This document shows, piece by piece, positions 1 to 12,772 of a DNA stretch of 64,000 nucleotides. How positions within the stretch are numbered: the stretch's first letter is position 1; every line of letters begins with the position of its first letter. The notes below the pieces were generated by a model. The model was not told the origin of the DNA. It saw only the letters and a list, made by a program, of their open reading frames with translations, and did not search any database. A program made the position numbers and the translations under genes. The stretch is from Symbiodinium natans (Eukaryota > Sar > Dinophyceae > Suessiales > Symbiodiniaceae): positions 102,501 to 166,500 of the forward strand of contig CAJNDS010002567.1 in NCBI GenBank assembly GCA_905221605.1, in the 5' to 3' direction.

Positions 1-3000
1 ATGATGTGCGGTCAGTGGCCCGAATAACCGTCACGTTGAAGGTGTACACATCTTCCACCAGCTGGCCAGCCGAAATGCGTAAAGCTGAACCAGATGCGCC
101 TGAACCATCCGTGTTAGTCCAGGTTACCGTGCGGAAGTTAGAAAGAGCATGGCAATTGAAGGCCGTGTCGTTCGCCGCACATGACCAGAAATACTGCGGC
201 TCATTTGCACGGTCTGGATCGAAAGACTGTGAGGCGTCCAGAACCTTACGTACTTCCCCGCTGCACAAGCATGATACAAGTCTCATACAAGGGTCTTTGG
301 GAAACAAGTGCTTGGGGCCGTGAAAATGAAATGCAGACCCGGCCACAAGTTCGCAAGTCTCAGGCAGTACTGCAGGTCCAGTCACTACTGGGACGACTGG
401 TGCAGCTGCAGCCACGTCAAGCTGGAACACCTCAACCGAGTGCTGCAAGGCCGAGCGGCATTTGAGCAAAAGCAAACAACAAAAGAACAAATTCCGGAGT
501 AACGAAATGTTGTGTTCCCCCTCCCCCTCAAGTAAAGCGCCACGCAGCATGGCGACGGACCTGCGTTGCGTTGAAGGCCGCGCTGGCCCGGAGCTGGTGC
601 GACGATCCCGGTGGGAAGCTGAAGGCCGCAAAGCGCAGAAGCCACGGAGTGACCAAGAAATTCTGGAGAGATGCCTTCTACTTCTTAAGACAGAACGGCG
701 GAACTTTTTACATCTCTACTCTGACGGTGGAAACCCAAAAACAATTCTGAATCGTGGAATTTTTCCATTCTGCGGAGCCGCATTTTCCAGTGTGAGCCAA
801 GGACCAGAGCTGCCAGACCGATACTCCCAGCTCATGCTCACATCTGCCGAGGAGGAGGTTGCCTCGAACTCAACTCAACAAAAACAAAGCCCTCTGTCGA
901 ATGCCTGGAGACATCCTTGCAGCCGACAGACGCCAGCACAGGTCGTCAACTCGGCATACCTGGCGGAAGGCTATATATGATCATTCCAAATGCTGTAAGA
1001 TGATGCAAGAGTAGTACTTTTTGTCGAGAGTATGTGATTACGAAGCTCTTGAGTCGTAGGGGGGCCTGAGGGGTTCAGAGATGTTCAACGGGTCACCGCA
1101 GGAGGACTACAGCTGTCGGTGTTCAGTTCGCCACCTTCCCTCTAGCATCGGCTGAAACTTGCTTCTCTTCAAGTGCCTCAAGTGTTATATCCAATCTGTT
1201 TCGAGAAGCCTGCGCCTCAAGTTCCCCTGCCCGTGCCTGACTTTCATGAACACATGCTCTCTTGAACTCTCCTAGCTCATCCATTCGAGACCTGAAACAC
1301 AGTGATCAGGGCTTTTCACTCATCTTCCTGCATCGTCGTCTCGGCTTTGCATGCCTCGCCTGGTTTGTCCGAGTGTGAGTGATTAAGCCTGCAGGGTGGG
1401 GAAGGCATTTCGGGGGTTTAAAGAAATGCATGGATACCTTCAAGACACTGGGTTGAGAGGCACTCCTGACATCATGCTCACTCCTGACATCATGCTCACA
1501 CAAGGGAGCAGGGATGCAGCCGGAGGGCGTCGCTTTCCCTCACAACAATCATAGGGCTCTAGCAGATACGGAGCACAAGTAGCAACTGCGAGCACACTGC
1601 TACATCCCGGGGATCACAACCCGAGGGGAGCGCCGTATTGAAAAGTCCATCTTCGTGAGTCTCTGGTGAGGGCACAACAAGACTGGAAGAAACATGTCAA
1701 CGATGGGTGGAATGGGCGGGCACACGAGGAGATGAGGCAAAGGGTAGGCGAGAGAAATGGATGATGGATGCTGCAGATTGGACTGGGGAAGGAGCGCATG
1801 CCCCTCCCACTCACCGTCATCCCAGTTCGTATGGACCAGAAGACACGGCGGTTAAGAGTCCCTGTTGCAGAACTCGATTCAGGCTCAGGGGATACACTCG
1901 GCACTCTAGTCGTACTCATCCTGTAGGATGAAACATACAACAGTCATACAAACCAGGCCTTCACTTACTACGATCGCATCTCAGCACAGCTCCACATGTC
2001 ACCATTTCTTCGAGCAGGAGAGGGATTCCATCCCTAACCGCCCCAACCATCACACCCATCAACGCAGGGATTATGGGTTTTTAAGCTTCGCTCCGTAGTA
2101 CTCCGTAGATCGCCCAGCCGAAGCACGCAGTTCAGATTTACGCGCCAAAGCTTTGCTCAAACTGCCCATTGGCTGGGGCTTAGTTGGCTACGGGGCTCAG
2201 ACACTTCTGAAGATCTGCTCAAAATGCCTAACTCTGGCTAAGAAGGACTCAATCGGACTCAAACGTTGCTGTTGGTCCGTTAAATTAGCCTATAAACTGA
2301 AACGACGAGTGGGTTGATCTACCCGCAAAGGGTTCCCCAGAGTAGAAGGAATGTACTGTAGTGGCTTGAGCTTCCCGGCCTCGTCGCGGCGCGAAAGCTG
2401 ACTGACTGGTTGGTGCGGATGGACTGGCTCAGCGAAGGCTCCAGAACCGGGAGGTGCGCATCTGACAGGTCAACCTCCAGCACAGCCTCAGCAAAGGCAT
2501 GTGTCTGGCATGTGCCAAGGGAGATTTCAATTTCAAGAATTTCACTAAAGCTGCTCTGACACAGGCATTACAGACATCTTCAGACCACACCCAGGAGCGG
2601 AAGTCTCGTTCGTGAGACCGAGCCAGTTCGAGGTGCTGAGAACAAGCTCGATGCGGACCAGCATCAACGAAGTGTCTGCTGCAAGGGCGGCATCAACAGC
2701 ACCGGAAATGGTGGCAGCTGGCAAAGTAAAACTTAAGGAGCCGTTCTGCAATGCCAGGAACTCCTGGCAAACGCAGGAAGCATCGCCACAACATAACACT
2801 GTGTCCCCACAGCCCAAAGAATGCAACCTGTGCAGGTGAAGGAAAGACTGGCTTCAGAAAGCTTACAGAGAATCATTGTCGCGCAGCATGCGCCGACAGC
2901 CCCCTTCTATGCGTAAGATTTGGATCGCTGCCGACTGCGCGCCCTGTCCTGGATCACCTGCCCAGCTTGAAGCTGGCTGCTTCCTCCAGTTCGCCACTCG

Positions 3001-3438
3001 GCAGCCAGCAGGCGCCCAGCGCCACCGCTCGAGAGGGAGGCATCCACCACTACATCCACAAGTCCACAGCGCTGCACCTGTCAAGTTTGTCAAGTGTATG
3101 CAAGTGTGAAGCCTCACGCTAACCCCAGGAAGACCCTACAATGCCCTACCACAGAGGCAGTGGAGTCAAGAAATGGGCGTGCTTTGCATCACCACATAGT
3201 CACTACATCCACCGCTCCTGTGGAGGCAGCAGCTGGAGAGCTGCCATGGCTTGCGGGAGTTCAGATGAGTTGACCGTTGTCTGCAGCGCCTGGGCTCGGA
3301 ACCCCCCAGATCCCCAACATCCGCAAGGGCCAACAACCCGTCCAAGACCGTCCAAGCAGTACAAGGCACGGGTCCCACAGACGGCAGCAGCTCTACGACA
3401 TCACCAGGCTCCAGCACGGGCTGATGCCCTAGCAGCAC
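1..3438 (-). CDS. REJ/PKD-type extracellular protein, partial, at least 8 exons
   Basis: Receptor-for-egg-jelly (REJ) modules are extracellular beta-sandwich domains of polycystin-1-like and sperm-receptor proteins. Eight exons can be joined with the reading frame kept throughout: 3349-3438, 2958-3077, 2591-2763, 1815-1920, 743-868, 561-662, 339-430 and 1-260, the last running off the window. Motifs support a repeated REJ-like unit: VVDASLSSGGAG in the second exon, and LDASQSFDPD followed by YFWSC and YTFNVTV in the last. These match the LDAS-S-DPD...WSC pattern of the family. All visible donors are GT and all acceptors AG. The N-terminus lies upstream of 3438 (an exon may exist near 3.55-3.61 kb) and the C-terminus outside the window, so any membrane part is unseen. 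Seen: exon junctions and motifs. Inferred: surface or matrix role. Another PKD-like beta-sandwich protein is the main alternative. Confidence 0.72.
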
Positions 3439-5256
3439 CTGAAAAGACTGAAAAGAGCTCACCATGACACCACCATGACACAGTGACGCCACGGCATCTC
3501 ATCACCCACTGCGCTGCACCTGCAACGCCATGCCGCCCAAGAGCCACTGGCATTGTGGCGAGGTGCCCATCCTTCAAGTAGCGTAAGCAGAGAAAAGCCG
3601 CACTGTAGGACGGATTTGGCTTTACAGCTCATGACGGAAGCATGCAAGAATCCTCTGTAAAGATGCTCCAGACAGCACGGACTCGCATCCGGAGAAAGTG
3701 GTCACATTTACCTTGCAAGACAGCATGAACGCATGAACCAGAACTGTCAACGTCCGCATGGCACACCATGCCAGGATCGGTCACATCATGTTATGGGTAA
3801 CAACTGGGGAGAGTCTCCCCCAAAGGCGTCCGAGTGACAGGTTCAGTGAGTCGAAGCAAAAGGGTCGTAAACCCACGAGCCAGCTCTGCAGACTCTAGAG
3901 CCACGGCATCGGCCTCCAAACTCCTAACAGTCGAGGCGCAACCAAGTGAAACACTTGAAACACTCGGACACTGCAGCTTGATTGCTTCATTGCGCTTCGC
4001 CGCTTCGCGTCCTTAGAAGACACCACAGAAAGGCTGCGGTCCATTTCCTGGCGAGGCCAGCGACCCCGCCACTCATCGGCACCTTGGCCAACAGACTCTA
4101 AACCCATTTCTGCGTGGAAACTTCGAGTGTCAACTGAGTCTACGACCACCAAGCAAGCATGGAGGCAACAAGGCTGGCGAATGCCCGTGATGCTACGATT
4201 GCTGCCCAACCGTTGAACAAACCGCGAGAGCCAAATGGGCCAAAACCAGCGACTGTTCAGCGCCAATGCTGCGTGCCCTCCTGATTCACATCATTTCACA
4301 ACTGATTCTCTGCAGATCTGCATCTGGCGCCTTTCTTGGAATCACACAAAAATGCTTACATGTAGTGCAGGTTGTGCCTTTACTTTGTTTTTGTTTTTCA
4401 GCTCGCTATTGCCAGCTACTGCCTTTTGCCGGATTCAGACTTACGGATCGAAGATTCTTGAGCAGACGTCTTGGACCCGACAAAGAAACTTGACGTTAGC
4501 TTGAGTTATGGCTTTTCGAGTCGAGGCCCCTCCGGCGAAATCATGCTTTCAAGTTGGGCCCGGAAGGCCCAACTGCTTTCAAGTTGGGCCCGAAAATTTT
4601 TCTCGGGTGAATTCATGGTTTCAAGTTGGGCCCAAGAAATCTCTCCGGTGAAATCATGGTGCTGTCACACACTCGGCACAAGACAGCTGGCATTCACGTA
4701 CTTACGGTTAGGAGAATGCAAACTATGGACGTAAGCCATGCTTCCATAACATATGCATATGCGGCATTCGTGTGATGTGTATGCTTCACATGCTTGATAC
4801 CTCTCGCTAGGGCTGGGAAAACTGTGCTCCGGTGAAGGCTCCCCTGTACTAGACAGCAAACTTCTTCACTCTCGATTGCATGCTGTCATCTTAGAGGCCG
4901 GACTAGAAGCGTTGTTTCTAATTTTGTCCGAGGACTCCTGTCTTCCAGGTCCGAGCAGCAGTTTTCTAAATGTTTGCCTTACTCTTCGGCGATCTACCGT
5001 GTAGCCGAGACACAATACACACGATCGGTGTGCCAGTTGTTTGATGTCCCCACTGATGGGCCAATGCAGCTCTTGGCTACTGGTGATATTTTGCAGACGT
5101 CAAGAAAAACAGGACTGCTGGCTAGCCAACAAGGGCCAACCCCAGACAGCAAGAACAAAGACGCGATGAAGTGCAGCTGCCGACCCTCGTTTGTGACGTT
5201 GGACTGTTCCCCCGCGAGCCCTGCATCCCCATGGTCTCGGTGCCGATCTAACTTAC
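3439..5256. other. Mostly unassigned; possible upstream REJ exons
   Basis: No gene family is recognisable here. Minus-strand segments near 3550-3610 and 3900-4150 stay open and have protein-like composition, so further exons of the REJ-type gene are possible, but no splice pair keeps frame convincingly. A small tandem repeat is listed separately. Confidence 0.3.
4531..4659. repeat. Imperfect minisatellite with three TTTCAAGTTGGGCCC words
   Basis: The 15-mer TTTCAAGTTGGGCCC occurs at 4547-4561, 4577-4591 and 4619-4633. Near copies of CCGGYGAAATCATG lie on both sides (4532 and 4645), giving an irregular nested repeat. Confidence 0.8.
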
Positions 5257-5307
5257 CGACGAAATCTCTAAACTCCTCGAACATCCTTGAACCCTCACAT
5301 GCAAGCC
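5257..5307 (-). CDS. Candidate 51-nt exon, unknown gene
   Basis: The exon is flanked by a TGCAG acceptor and a textbook GTAAGT donor. It reads GLACEGSRMFEEFRDFV. About 80 bases downstream another GATGCAG acceptor precedes a second open segment. No family recognised; the splice signals are the main evidence. Confidence 0.4.
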
Positions 5308-6710
5308 CTGCATCAATTGACAACCGGATCGAAACATATCGAAATATGCAGCGTGCTCCCCTTTTTGAATGCAAAGCCGTTGAGGTCGAATTGCTCCTCA
5401 GGCCGAGCTACACCTCAGCCACACTACTTGGAAAGGGAGGGATACTTGGTTTAAGCCTCGGGGTACTTGACCAGTTCTCATTTCGGGACATAGTGCCAAA
5501 GGATACGTCGGCTTTGTGAAGTCTCCCGTATCTAAGGCACCTTGAGGGCACAATGGGCCGATTGATCCCTGAAGACGTTTCAAGCATTCTTAAGGACCTT
5601 ACAAACCAAAGAGGGCACCAAGAAAACGAAACGCCAGGCAAGTCGCTGCATCTGACGTGTGCCAGGCAGGAGCTCATCGAGGAGTTGGGGCGCTCTCCTC
5701 ACCTTTACCACGGCGAGCTCTTAGGGCACCAAACAGCACAGCATGCATAGCAGCATGCATAGCAGGCATAGCATAGCAGCATGCAGTCAGGTCCCCGGTA
5801 ACTCATCGCCCAATGTCTAATCAAAGCCTGCTCTCATGCATCCAAGCATCTATGCGGTGAGCCTTATGATGCAGGAAGTGTGCGGTAAACACGACATTGC
5901 GGAGTCAACAGGTCACCCGGTGGTCAATTGCAGCTGGAGAAGCTTCTCCCGTCTGGCCCATCAATGACGTCATACTCTGCACCTGAGAGAGCAGGGCACA
6001 TATGGGCACGTTTTGGTCTTTCGCTTCGGCCTCGGCCGTTCCCGTGGAGACCCATTTCCCCACCGTAACCCCCTGCGTAAACCTCCCCTCGCCTGATTCA
6101 GTCTGGAGGCTTTTGCAGAGCGGACTTTTTGCTTGGAGAGTGCGCAATAGACAAAAGCTGTGTTGTACAAATGCAAGGACAGGGATCCCTACAGGCCCCT
6201 CTTCACCCACCTTATATTTTGGACCCGCAACCCGGACCATCTCTACGCCCCCAAGGCACTCTATCGGCCAGAGAGAAACCCAGGCCGAAAGCCCCAGCAA
6301 ACCCGTGAGTTTCAGTTTTTGAGGGCTGAGGATGTTTGAGGGTTTTCCCGTGACATTCTCGGGACGTGCGTATCGCATGCGAGCGAACATTGAAGAGGCC
6401 TCAATCTTCCTAAATGAACTTTGGCACCTAAAGAGCCACCTCTATCCCCAAGAGCCCCCAAGGACTGCTTAGGGCCGAAGGAAAAATCAAGGCCCGGCTA
6501 GCCTTGAGCCCACCCCCGCTACGCCTTCAGGCACTCCTGGAGGTTGGAGCGGCTGTTGCTTGGGGAGTGGCATCGCCAACCTCGGACTGACAAGTCTGGC
6601 AGAGACTTACAGGCGACTCGAGGGCGAACAGCAAGACCCGGCAAGACCTAGCAAGACTAAGCAGACCTTGTGCTGCCAAGCTGCTGGGATCCCGGCCTCA
6701 GTGTGCTCAC
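5308..6710. other. No clear gene
   Basis: An open minus-strand segment near 5410-5550 ends at GAG|GTGTAG and could be an exon. A short GCATGCATAGCA-type repeat sits at about 5743-5785. The 161-codon open frame at 5905-6390 has no supporting motif and is within chance for this GC content. Confidence 0.3.
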
Positions 6711-6976
6711 CGATGGTGGGACGAGCGGCACGCCTGGACGGTCGCCGCGTGTCATCACTGGTGGAGTCACTGGCTTGTCCAGGACACCGTTCGGCCGGGG
6801 AGGTGGCAGGGGTGCCTGCGTCGGTACGCCTGAAAGCGGTGGTGGTGCCAAGGGGATCCGATGCTCAGCCGGTGCGGGTGGCACGACGGGCTGCCTTGGC
6901 TGGTCTCCATCAGTTCTTGGCGGCCTTGGCGGTGGTGGGGGTTGTGGCGGGCTCATCGACTTGGGAGCCTCGGTCC
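6711..6976 (-). CDS. Proline-rich exon, unknown protein
   Basis: About 88 codons are open on the minus strand and rich in proline: PPQPPPPPRPPR and PPPLSGVPTQAPLPPPRP are visible. The exon ends at CCATCG|GTGAGC, a good GT donor in phase 0. The acceptor end is approximate. Such a segment suits a flexible linker or SH3/WW-binding region of a larger protein. The partner exons are not identified, and the assembly gap 200 bases to the right may hide upstream ones. Confidence 0.45.
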
Positions 6977-7191
6977 AGGCACAATTTGCGGCACGAACAA
7001 CAGAGTGCCACGCAAGCGGATACCTAAGAAAACTCTAGACTTGCCTTTCTTAAGATGAGCCAAGGCACTGCTTGAACGAGCGCAAAGCTTGGACGATGGG
7101 AGAGTTGGTTCCACTCATGTGGATCGAACTCACGGGCAGATGAGGATGGGGGCAAGGTGGGTAAGGGCTGTTGACTTAGTCTGCCACTGCT

Positions 7192-7291
7192 NNNNNNNNN
7201 NNNNNNNNNNNNNNNNNNNNNNNNNNNNNNNNNNNNNNNNNNNNNNNNNNNNNNNNNNNNNNNNNNNNNNNNNNNNNNNNNNNNNNNNNNN
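7192..7291. other. Assembly gap (100 N)
   Basis: Exactly 100 N, the usual placeholder for a gap of unknown size, directly joined to a long microsatellite that probably stopped the assembly. Confidence 0.99.
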
Positions 7292-8082
7292 TGTGTGTCT
7301 GTGTGTCTGAGTTTCTGTGTGTCTGTGTGTCTGTGTGTCTGTTGTGTCTGTTGTGTCTGTTGTGTCTGTTGTGTCTGTGTGTCTGTGTGTCTGTGTGTCT
7401 GTGTGTCTGTGTGTCTGTGTGTCTGTGTGTCTGTGTGTCTGTGTGTCTGTGTGTCTGTGTGTCTGTGTGTCTGTGTGTCTGTGTGTCTGTGTGTCTGTGT
7501 GTCTGTGTGTCTGTGTGTCTGTGTGTCTGTGTGTCTGTGTGTCTGTGTGTCTGTGTGTCTGTGTGTCTGTGTGTCTGTGTCTGTGTCTGTGTCTGTGTCT
7601 GTGTGTCTGTGTCTGTGTCTGTGTTTGTGTCTCTGTGTGTTTGTGTCTCTGTGTGTGTGTGTGTGTCTGTCTGTGTCTGTGTGTCTGTGAGTCTGTGTGT
7701 GTCTGCGTGTGTGTGTCTCTGTGTGAGTGTGTCTCTGTGTCTGCGTGTCTGTGTGTCTGCGTGTCTGCGTGTCTGCGTGTCTGCGTGTCTGCGTGTCTGC
7801 GTGTCTGCGTGTCTGTGTGTCTGCGTGTCTGCGTGTCTGCGTGTCTGCGTGTCTGCGTGTCTGCGTGTCTGCGTGTCTGCGTGTCTGCATGGCTGCGTGT
7901 CTGCGTGTCTGCGTGTCTGCGTGTCTGCGTGGCTGCGTGGCTGCGTGTCTGCGTGTCTGCGTGTCTGTGTGTCTGTGTGTCTGTGTGTCTGTGTGTCTGT
8001 GTGTCTGTGTGTCTGTGTGTCTGTGTGTCTGTGTGTCTGTGTGTCTGTGTGTCTGTGGGTCTGTGTGTCTGTGCGTCTCTGC

Positions 8083-8137
<55 letters not shown>

Positions 8138-8159
8138 TGTGTGTCTGTGTGTCTGTGTG

Positions 8160-8191
<32 letters not shown>

Positions 8192-8197
8192 TGCGTG
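7292..8197. repeat. TGTGTGTC octamer microsatellite, ~900 bp
   Basis: The basic unit is the octamer TGTGTGTC. Its variant TGCGTGTC is homogenised over about 7740-7965, and TCTGTG hexamers and pure TG runs occur inside. The tract ends in a GTGC run near 8190. Long frames through it (His-Thr-Asp or Val-Cys-Leu repeats) are artefacts of the unit. Confidence 0.97.
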
Positions 8198-10949
8198 TTG
8201 CAAACATGTCGGCCCGTCCCGGGCACGTCCAGGAAGACAAGCTGGGTATGGCCGATCGTCTTCACACCACGCACTCCCTCGCGCGTCGTGTTCACCTGCA
8301 AAACCGTCGGGGAAAGCCCTCAAAAAAGAGGAAATGCGTCTCCACTCCATGACATGTCGCAGTCTTAGATTCCCAGGACAAAACTATCCAGCTTGATGAT
8401 TTTGGCTTGTCGTTTCCACAATCCAAGTTGTGCCATTGTGATAGTTGGTGAGCGTGCCCGTCTGAATTGCCCTCTTGCACGTATACAACTCCCGCAATGA
8501 CCACCTTTGGCGACACGGCGCTGATCGGATCTCGGGCGAAACATGACATGCCACTGTCACAGGTCTGCCGCTCCGCATGCCGTGTGCTGACTAGGCTTGC
8601 TTCTTGTCGCAGATAGGTATTCCTGGCCGCGGACTGTCCAGAATGATGTTCATTAGCGAAGACTTTCCCGCCTCAGAATGTCGATTAACTGGGCTTCTGG
8701 TCGGATTTAGTGAGGGCGTTGATCTAGACCCAAGCTATCCAAGTGTCGGGCATTCGGAGGGCCAATCAGTCCTCTCTTCGCTAGGTCATGCAACAGTATC
8801 AAGATGCAACACATGTATTTGTCGGCACTTGTCGTCATATGTTGCCATTCTCCATCTGCGTTTTGGGGGCTTGGGGCCTATCCGAAGCAAGCGCGGCCCT
8901 GCAGGTTGCACCTGGAGCACATGCGCGATGCCGGGCTTCTGAGTGGCCACAAATGCCATGTGTGTGTGTGTGGCCTGTCATCAATGTGCTGGGCCATGTG
9001 CTGGGCCCCAGGCCGGGGCATCCCATGTGCGGAACTGGGCCTCAGAGGGAACTGCGGCCCGAACCTTGGCTCTCACACGGAGACATTGCCAACTTTGCCC
9101 CAACAAAAAGTCCCACACAGTCAGAAGACACCCAGGGTGCAGACGTACGAGAGAGGCCGTTTAGGTTGCAACAGCTTTGCCACCTCCTTTGATGGACAAG
9201 ACATCGTCGTCTGAACAGTGAATTCAGTCCCTATGGCAATGGGCTCCTACGGATGCCTGCGCGATCCAGGGGATTCCCGGCCAAATGCACATTTTGAATC
9301 GGCTCGCAAGCGAAAAGCGGGCACAAAGCGCGCCGAAGCAAGACAGTAGTCCTGTGCCCTAGCATGACGCGCTGGACCCGTTTCAGGACGGTTCACTTCA
9401 CTGTGAGCCCTGGTAGCCCAGCCGAAGTTGGACCGTTATGAGAACCTCATGCCAGCGGAGGCCTGTACACACCTCGCGTGGCCAAGTCAATCGCCTGCCT
9501 AAGCAAACAGTGCACTGCTGCCAACTGTACGCCAGGACAGGTACAATGTGACTTGGGGAAGAGCTGGCAGATGGGATTTCCAGCAGCGGGCAGAGTGGTT
9601 GCGCCTTGAGGCGGCCACCAGGGAACCTAGTCCCACGTTCTGCCTTACTCAGACTGTTCTAGCTGCTGGAGCATCCGGCTACATCCGGCACGACGACCCG
9701 TGATTGGCTGACAGGCTCATTCTTGTCACGAAGAAGCTTAGGTCATCATGCAGTAGAGGCGGATGGGAAACCAGCCCGAGCAAGCACCAGCTACACTGCT
9801 CGGGACTGAATTACAAGTGCACACTCTGCGCAACAAACATTGCTCAGACAAGAAGTTCGCGCACTTCTTCCTTGCGTGAGCAGGAAAGTTGGGATTGACC
9901 TGCAGCCTGTCAAGGTGCTTACGCCATGTCAAGCCAAGCCTAATGTTGAAATCTCATAACACACGGTTCAGAACAACTTAAACCGCACACCGAAGAAGCA
10001 CGAAAACATGTGACAGTCATGAACGGATGCCCGTCAGCACCAAATGTGAGGCCCGGGAGTCTTCAAGGCGCTCATCGCCCATCCATGCCACGAACATGCA
10101 CCCCCAATGTGGGCTGTCATATCTTGACCGCCCTGTTGCATTCTGACGCGTTGGCTTGGCGGATCATATCATGCTGTTGCCTCGGAGGCCCTCTTTGATG
10201 CGTTCATGCAGAAACCATCTTTTTTCCTTTTAAATGTCTGTAAGCTCACCCAAATACATGTTGTCGCTTGGAAGTCTCTGCGCTCCTCCGTTGCTTCAAA
10301 TTTCTTCTGTCCGCAACTCTTGGTGCAGGTTGGCAGAAATGAGGAATCTGTCTACCTGTCTTAGCGTAGTTACACGGTCCCTGAATTGGGGAACCTGTAT
10401 AACCATTATATACCCTGCAAAATCCCCAGGGCCCATACTTCAGAACCCTTTAAAGATAAGGAAGCAACTTCCCTTAGGGCCTGCAGGGCGAAGCATCCTA
10501 CCAGCCAGCCTGGCTATCTGGGCTGGCTTACAACCGTTCCAACGACATTTACGTTTCCGTTCATAACATAACGAATGACAGCAATGAAAGCCCCAAACCA
10601 CTGCAGAAACGTCCTTGCCACGCCCCGCTGCACATCCGCGGCAGGCAGACGTGATGAAATGCGTGGGTGCGGCGGCGTCCCACCAGGCACAAACACGCTC
10701 CTCCTCACAACGAGAGATCTCCAAACTGACCCAAAGAAATTCCTCGGCGCATCAGCATTTCACAGACCTCCTGTTTTACCCGACAGTCGAACCCCTATAA
10801 CGAATCCCAAACTCATCCCAAAACGGCCCCCCTTTCGTGTTTTTGGACAAGTGAACTTGAGAGCAGGGTGGACGAAAGCTAGGGCAGACAGTGTCGCTGT
10901 ATCTTCTCCCGTCAACGGGCAGTAAGCATGTACAAAAAGTGTCGAACCT
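8198..10949. other. No assigned gene
   Basis: No family motif was found on either strand. A minus-strand segment around 9820-9912 preceded by TTGACAG reads NPNFPAHARKKCANFL and may be an exon. Another open segment lies at 8400-8545. The rest looks intronic or intergenic. Confidence 0.3.
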
Positions 10950-11345
10950 GTCATGCACAACGCACAAACTCTCTTACGCAGGAGCTCAGGTCATACACAG
11001 GACACATATCCTAGGATATCTCACAACGCAAGCTCGTCCAGGGCACTCGTCGCTTGTTTGCTATCACGCAAACCGGCTCGTCTAAAGGTTGGAGATCACA
11101 CAAGGCAAACTCGTACAGGATACTCTTCACTGTCTTGCTGCGTGCAATGCAAGCTCATATTGACAGAGTTGGTTCGATGCATGCGTGTAGTCTTCATGTG
11201 TACGAAAGAGTTCATACATAGAAAACATCTGACTTCTCACAAAGCAAGCTCGTCTAGTACACCCTTCGTTTGCTTGCTGTCATGCGAACCAGTTCTGCAG
11301 TTCGGAGAGCAAACAACGCAAGCTCATGCAGGAGACACTTGCGCT
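10950..11345. repeat. Diverged tandem repeat, period ~72 bp
   Basis: Variants of CACAACGCAAGCTCGT appear at about 10951, 11022, 11096, 11236 and 11310. The spacings are 71, 74, 140 (two units) and 74, with partly shared text between them such as GCTTGTTTGCTATCACGC versus GCTTGCTGTCATGCG. Confidence 0.7.
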
Positions 11346-11398
11346 GCAACAGCGATAGCAAAAATCGCCGAAGTACTGGCAAACAAGGGGGGACTTAA

Positions 11399-11525
11399 CG
11401 GGGGGGGGGGATGGGGGACCCGCCCCCCGCCCCCCCCCCCCTGTGTCATGGAGCTTGGGGGCCAAGAGAAAGAAAAAGAGAGAGAAAGAGAGCGAAAGAG
11501 AGAGAGAGAGAGCGCGAGAGAGCTC
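11399..11525. repeat. Poly-G/poly-C followed by GA-rich tract
   Basis: A G10 run, a C-rich run and a GAGA-type purine tract lie side by side; simple sequence only. Confidence 0.9.
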
Positions 11526-12772
11526 CCACTACTTTGGGCTTCCCGAAAAACACGCCCCGTCACACCCCCCTGATGGACCCCATCCCCAACCTCTTTATCC
11601 CCCCACCGCCTGACCGTAAGAAACTTCAGAAACGAGCCTTGAAACCCTGAGCCCGCCAAAACCTTCATCGGGGGATCCGCCCAGGCTCGAACACGACAGG
11701 GACCCCTCTGCCATCAGGGCAAGCCGAGGCAGTCGACGCGCAAGCGTTTTCAACCGCGACACCATATGCCGACGTTCGACGTTGCGAGAGACATCCGCTG
11801 GGTTTTCCATGCCCTGGCCTCGGCACTGGGGCTTACGAACTTGGGCTCCGCCGTGGGTGTCAACGCGAAGCGACGCCCCTGGGCCGCTTCGAAAGGCAGA
11901 AACGGCCTTGGAGTCAGCGGACCTGGTCATCGCGGGCAATGACATGACAGATCATGACAGCTCGTGGAATTCCAGACACTCCCAGCATGCAGCCAACATT
12001 CCATGGCGCACATCGGTTGTCATTGCAATGCTTGAGTCAGTGCTGCAGTGCTGCCAGGGAGCCGTATGCACTTTGGCAGCTGTGAAGCTTGAGAACTTCT
12101 TGTGCACAAGATGATGTACTGGACGCGTCTGGACTGCCGCAGTGTGCAAAAAGCGCCTCGTGTTGTATCCAGCTAAGTCCGTCGCTCTTCTCGCCCATTT
12201 ATAAGAAAGCATTAGGCTTGATCATGCTTTGAGTTCATAGTCATAGTAGCCAAGCTGAGGAGCATAGTGGCAATTGACCAGTTGATGCATCAGCTCATCT
12301 TCTGATTGCCACGAGGCGAAATCGAAGCCGATGTTTGCAGGCTTGGTACCTCAGAGTGCAGGCAGGGGGGTGCCCCCGCCTTTCGCACTTTCGCGGCTAC
12401 ACGACAAACTGATTTTGTCGACTCCCTGTCGACCGGCATTTTAAAGAGACCGTTTCGCCGAGTCACTGTTGCATACCTTGAGCGTGTCATTCACGCCAAA
12501 GATCCACTTCATCTGGCAAACTTGCTTGGCAGCAGGCTCTGGGACCCTGTAATGATGCAATTTAGCCAACTTGCACCTGGTTCATGTGCCAAGCCCCTAC
12601 GAAGTAGGCGAGATCTCCTCGTCTGGTTTCCGCTCTGGATTCTCGGTGTCTCTCGCTTCTGTATCCGACAAGTGCCCAAAAGCATTTAGATTCCAACACC
12701 AAGAAGAAGAGGGCTATTCAGGGCTAAGCCATCACAAGTCATGACTAGCGGGCAAAGGCATTCATCAGCAAC
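11526..12772. other. No assigned gene
   Basis: An 86-codon ATG frame at 11952-12212 on the minus strand and open segments at 11700-11940 have protein-like composition but no recognised motif or clean splice pair. They could belong to the 3' end of the carboxylesterase gene, whose last exons were not found. Confidence 0.3.

Noticed and set aside
7024-8396. Several very long open frames (350-425 codons) in both directions
   Set aside because: They are translations of the TGTGTGTC microsatellite (Thr/His/Asp/Gln/Arg or Val/Cys/Leu/Ser repeats), some running through the N gap.
8400-8549. Another REJ-like exon (SAVSPKVVIAGVVYVQEGN)
   Set aside because: Similarity is limited to a few hydrophobic positions and no splice sites keep frame.
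10950-11345. CRISPR-like array
   Set aside because: The repeats are diverged, there are no unique spacers of even length, and the genome is eukaryotic.
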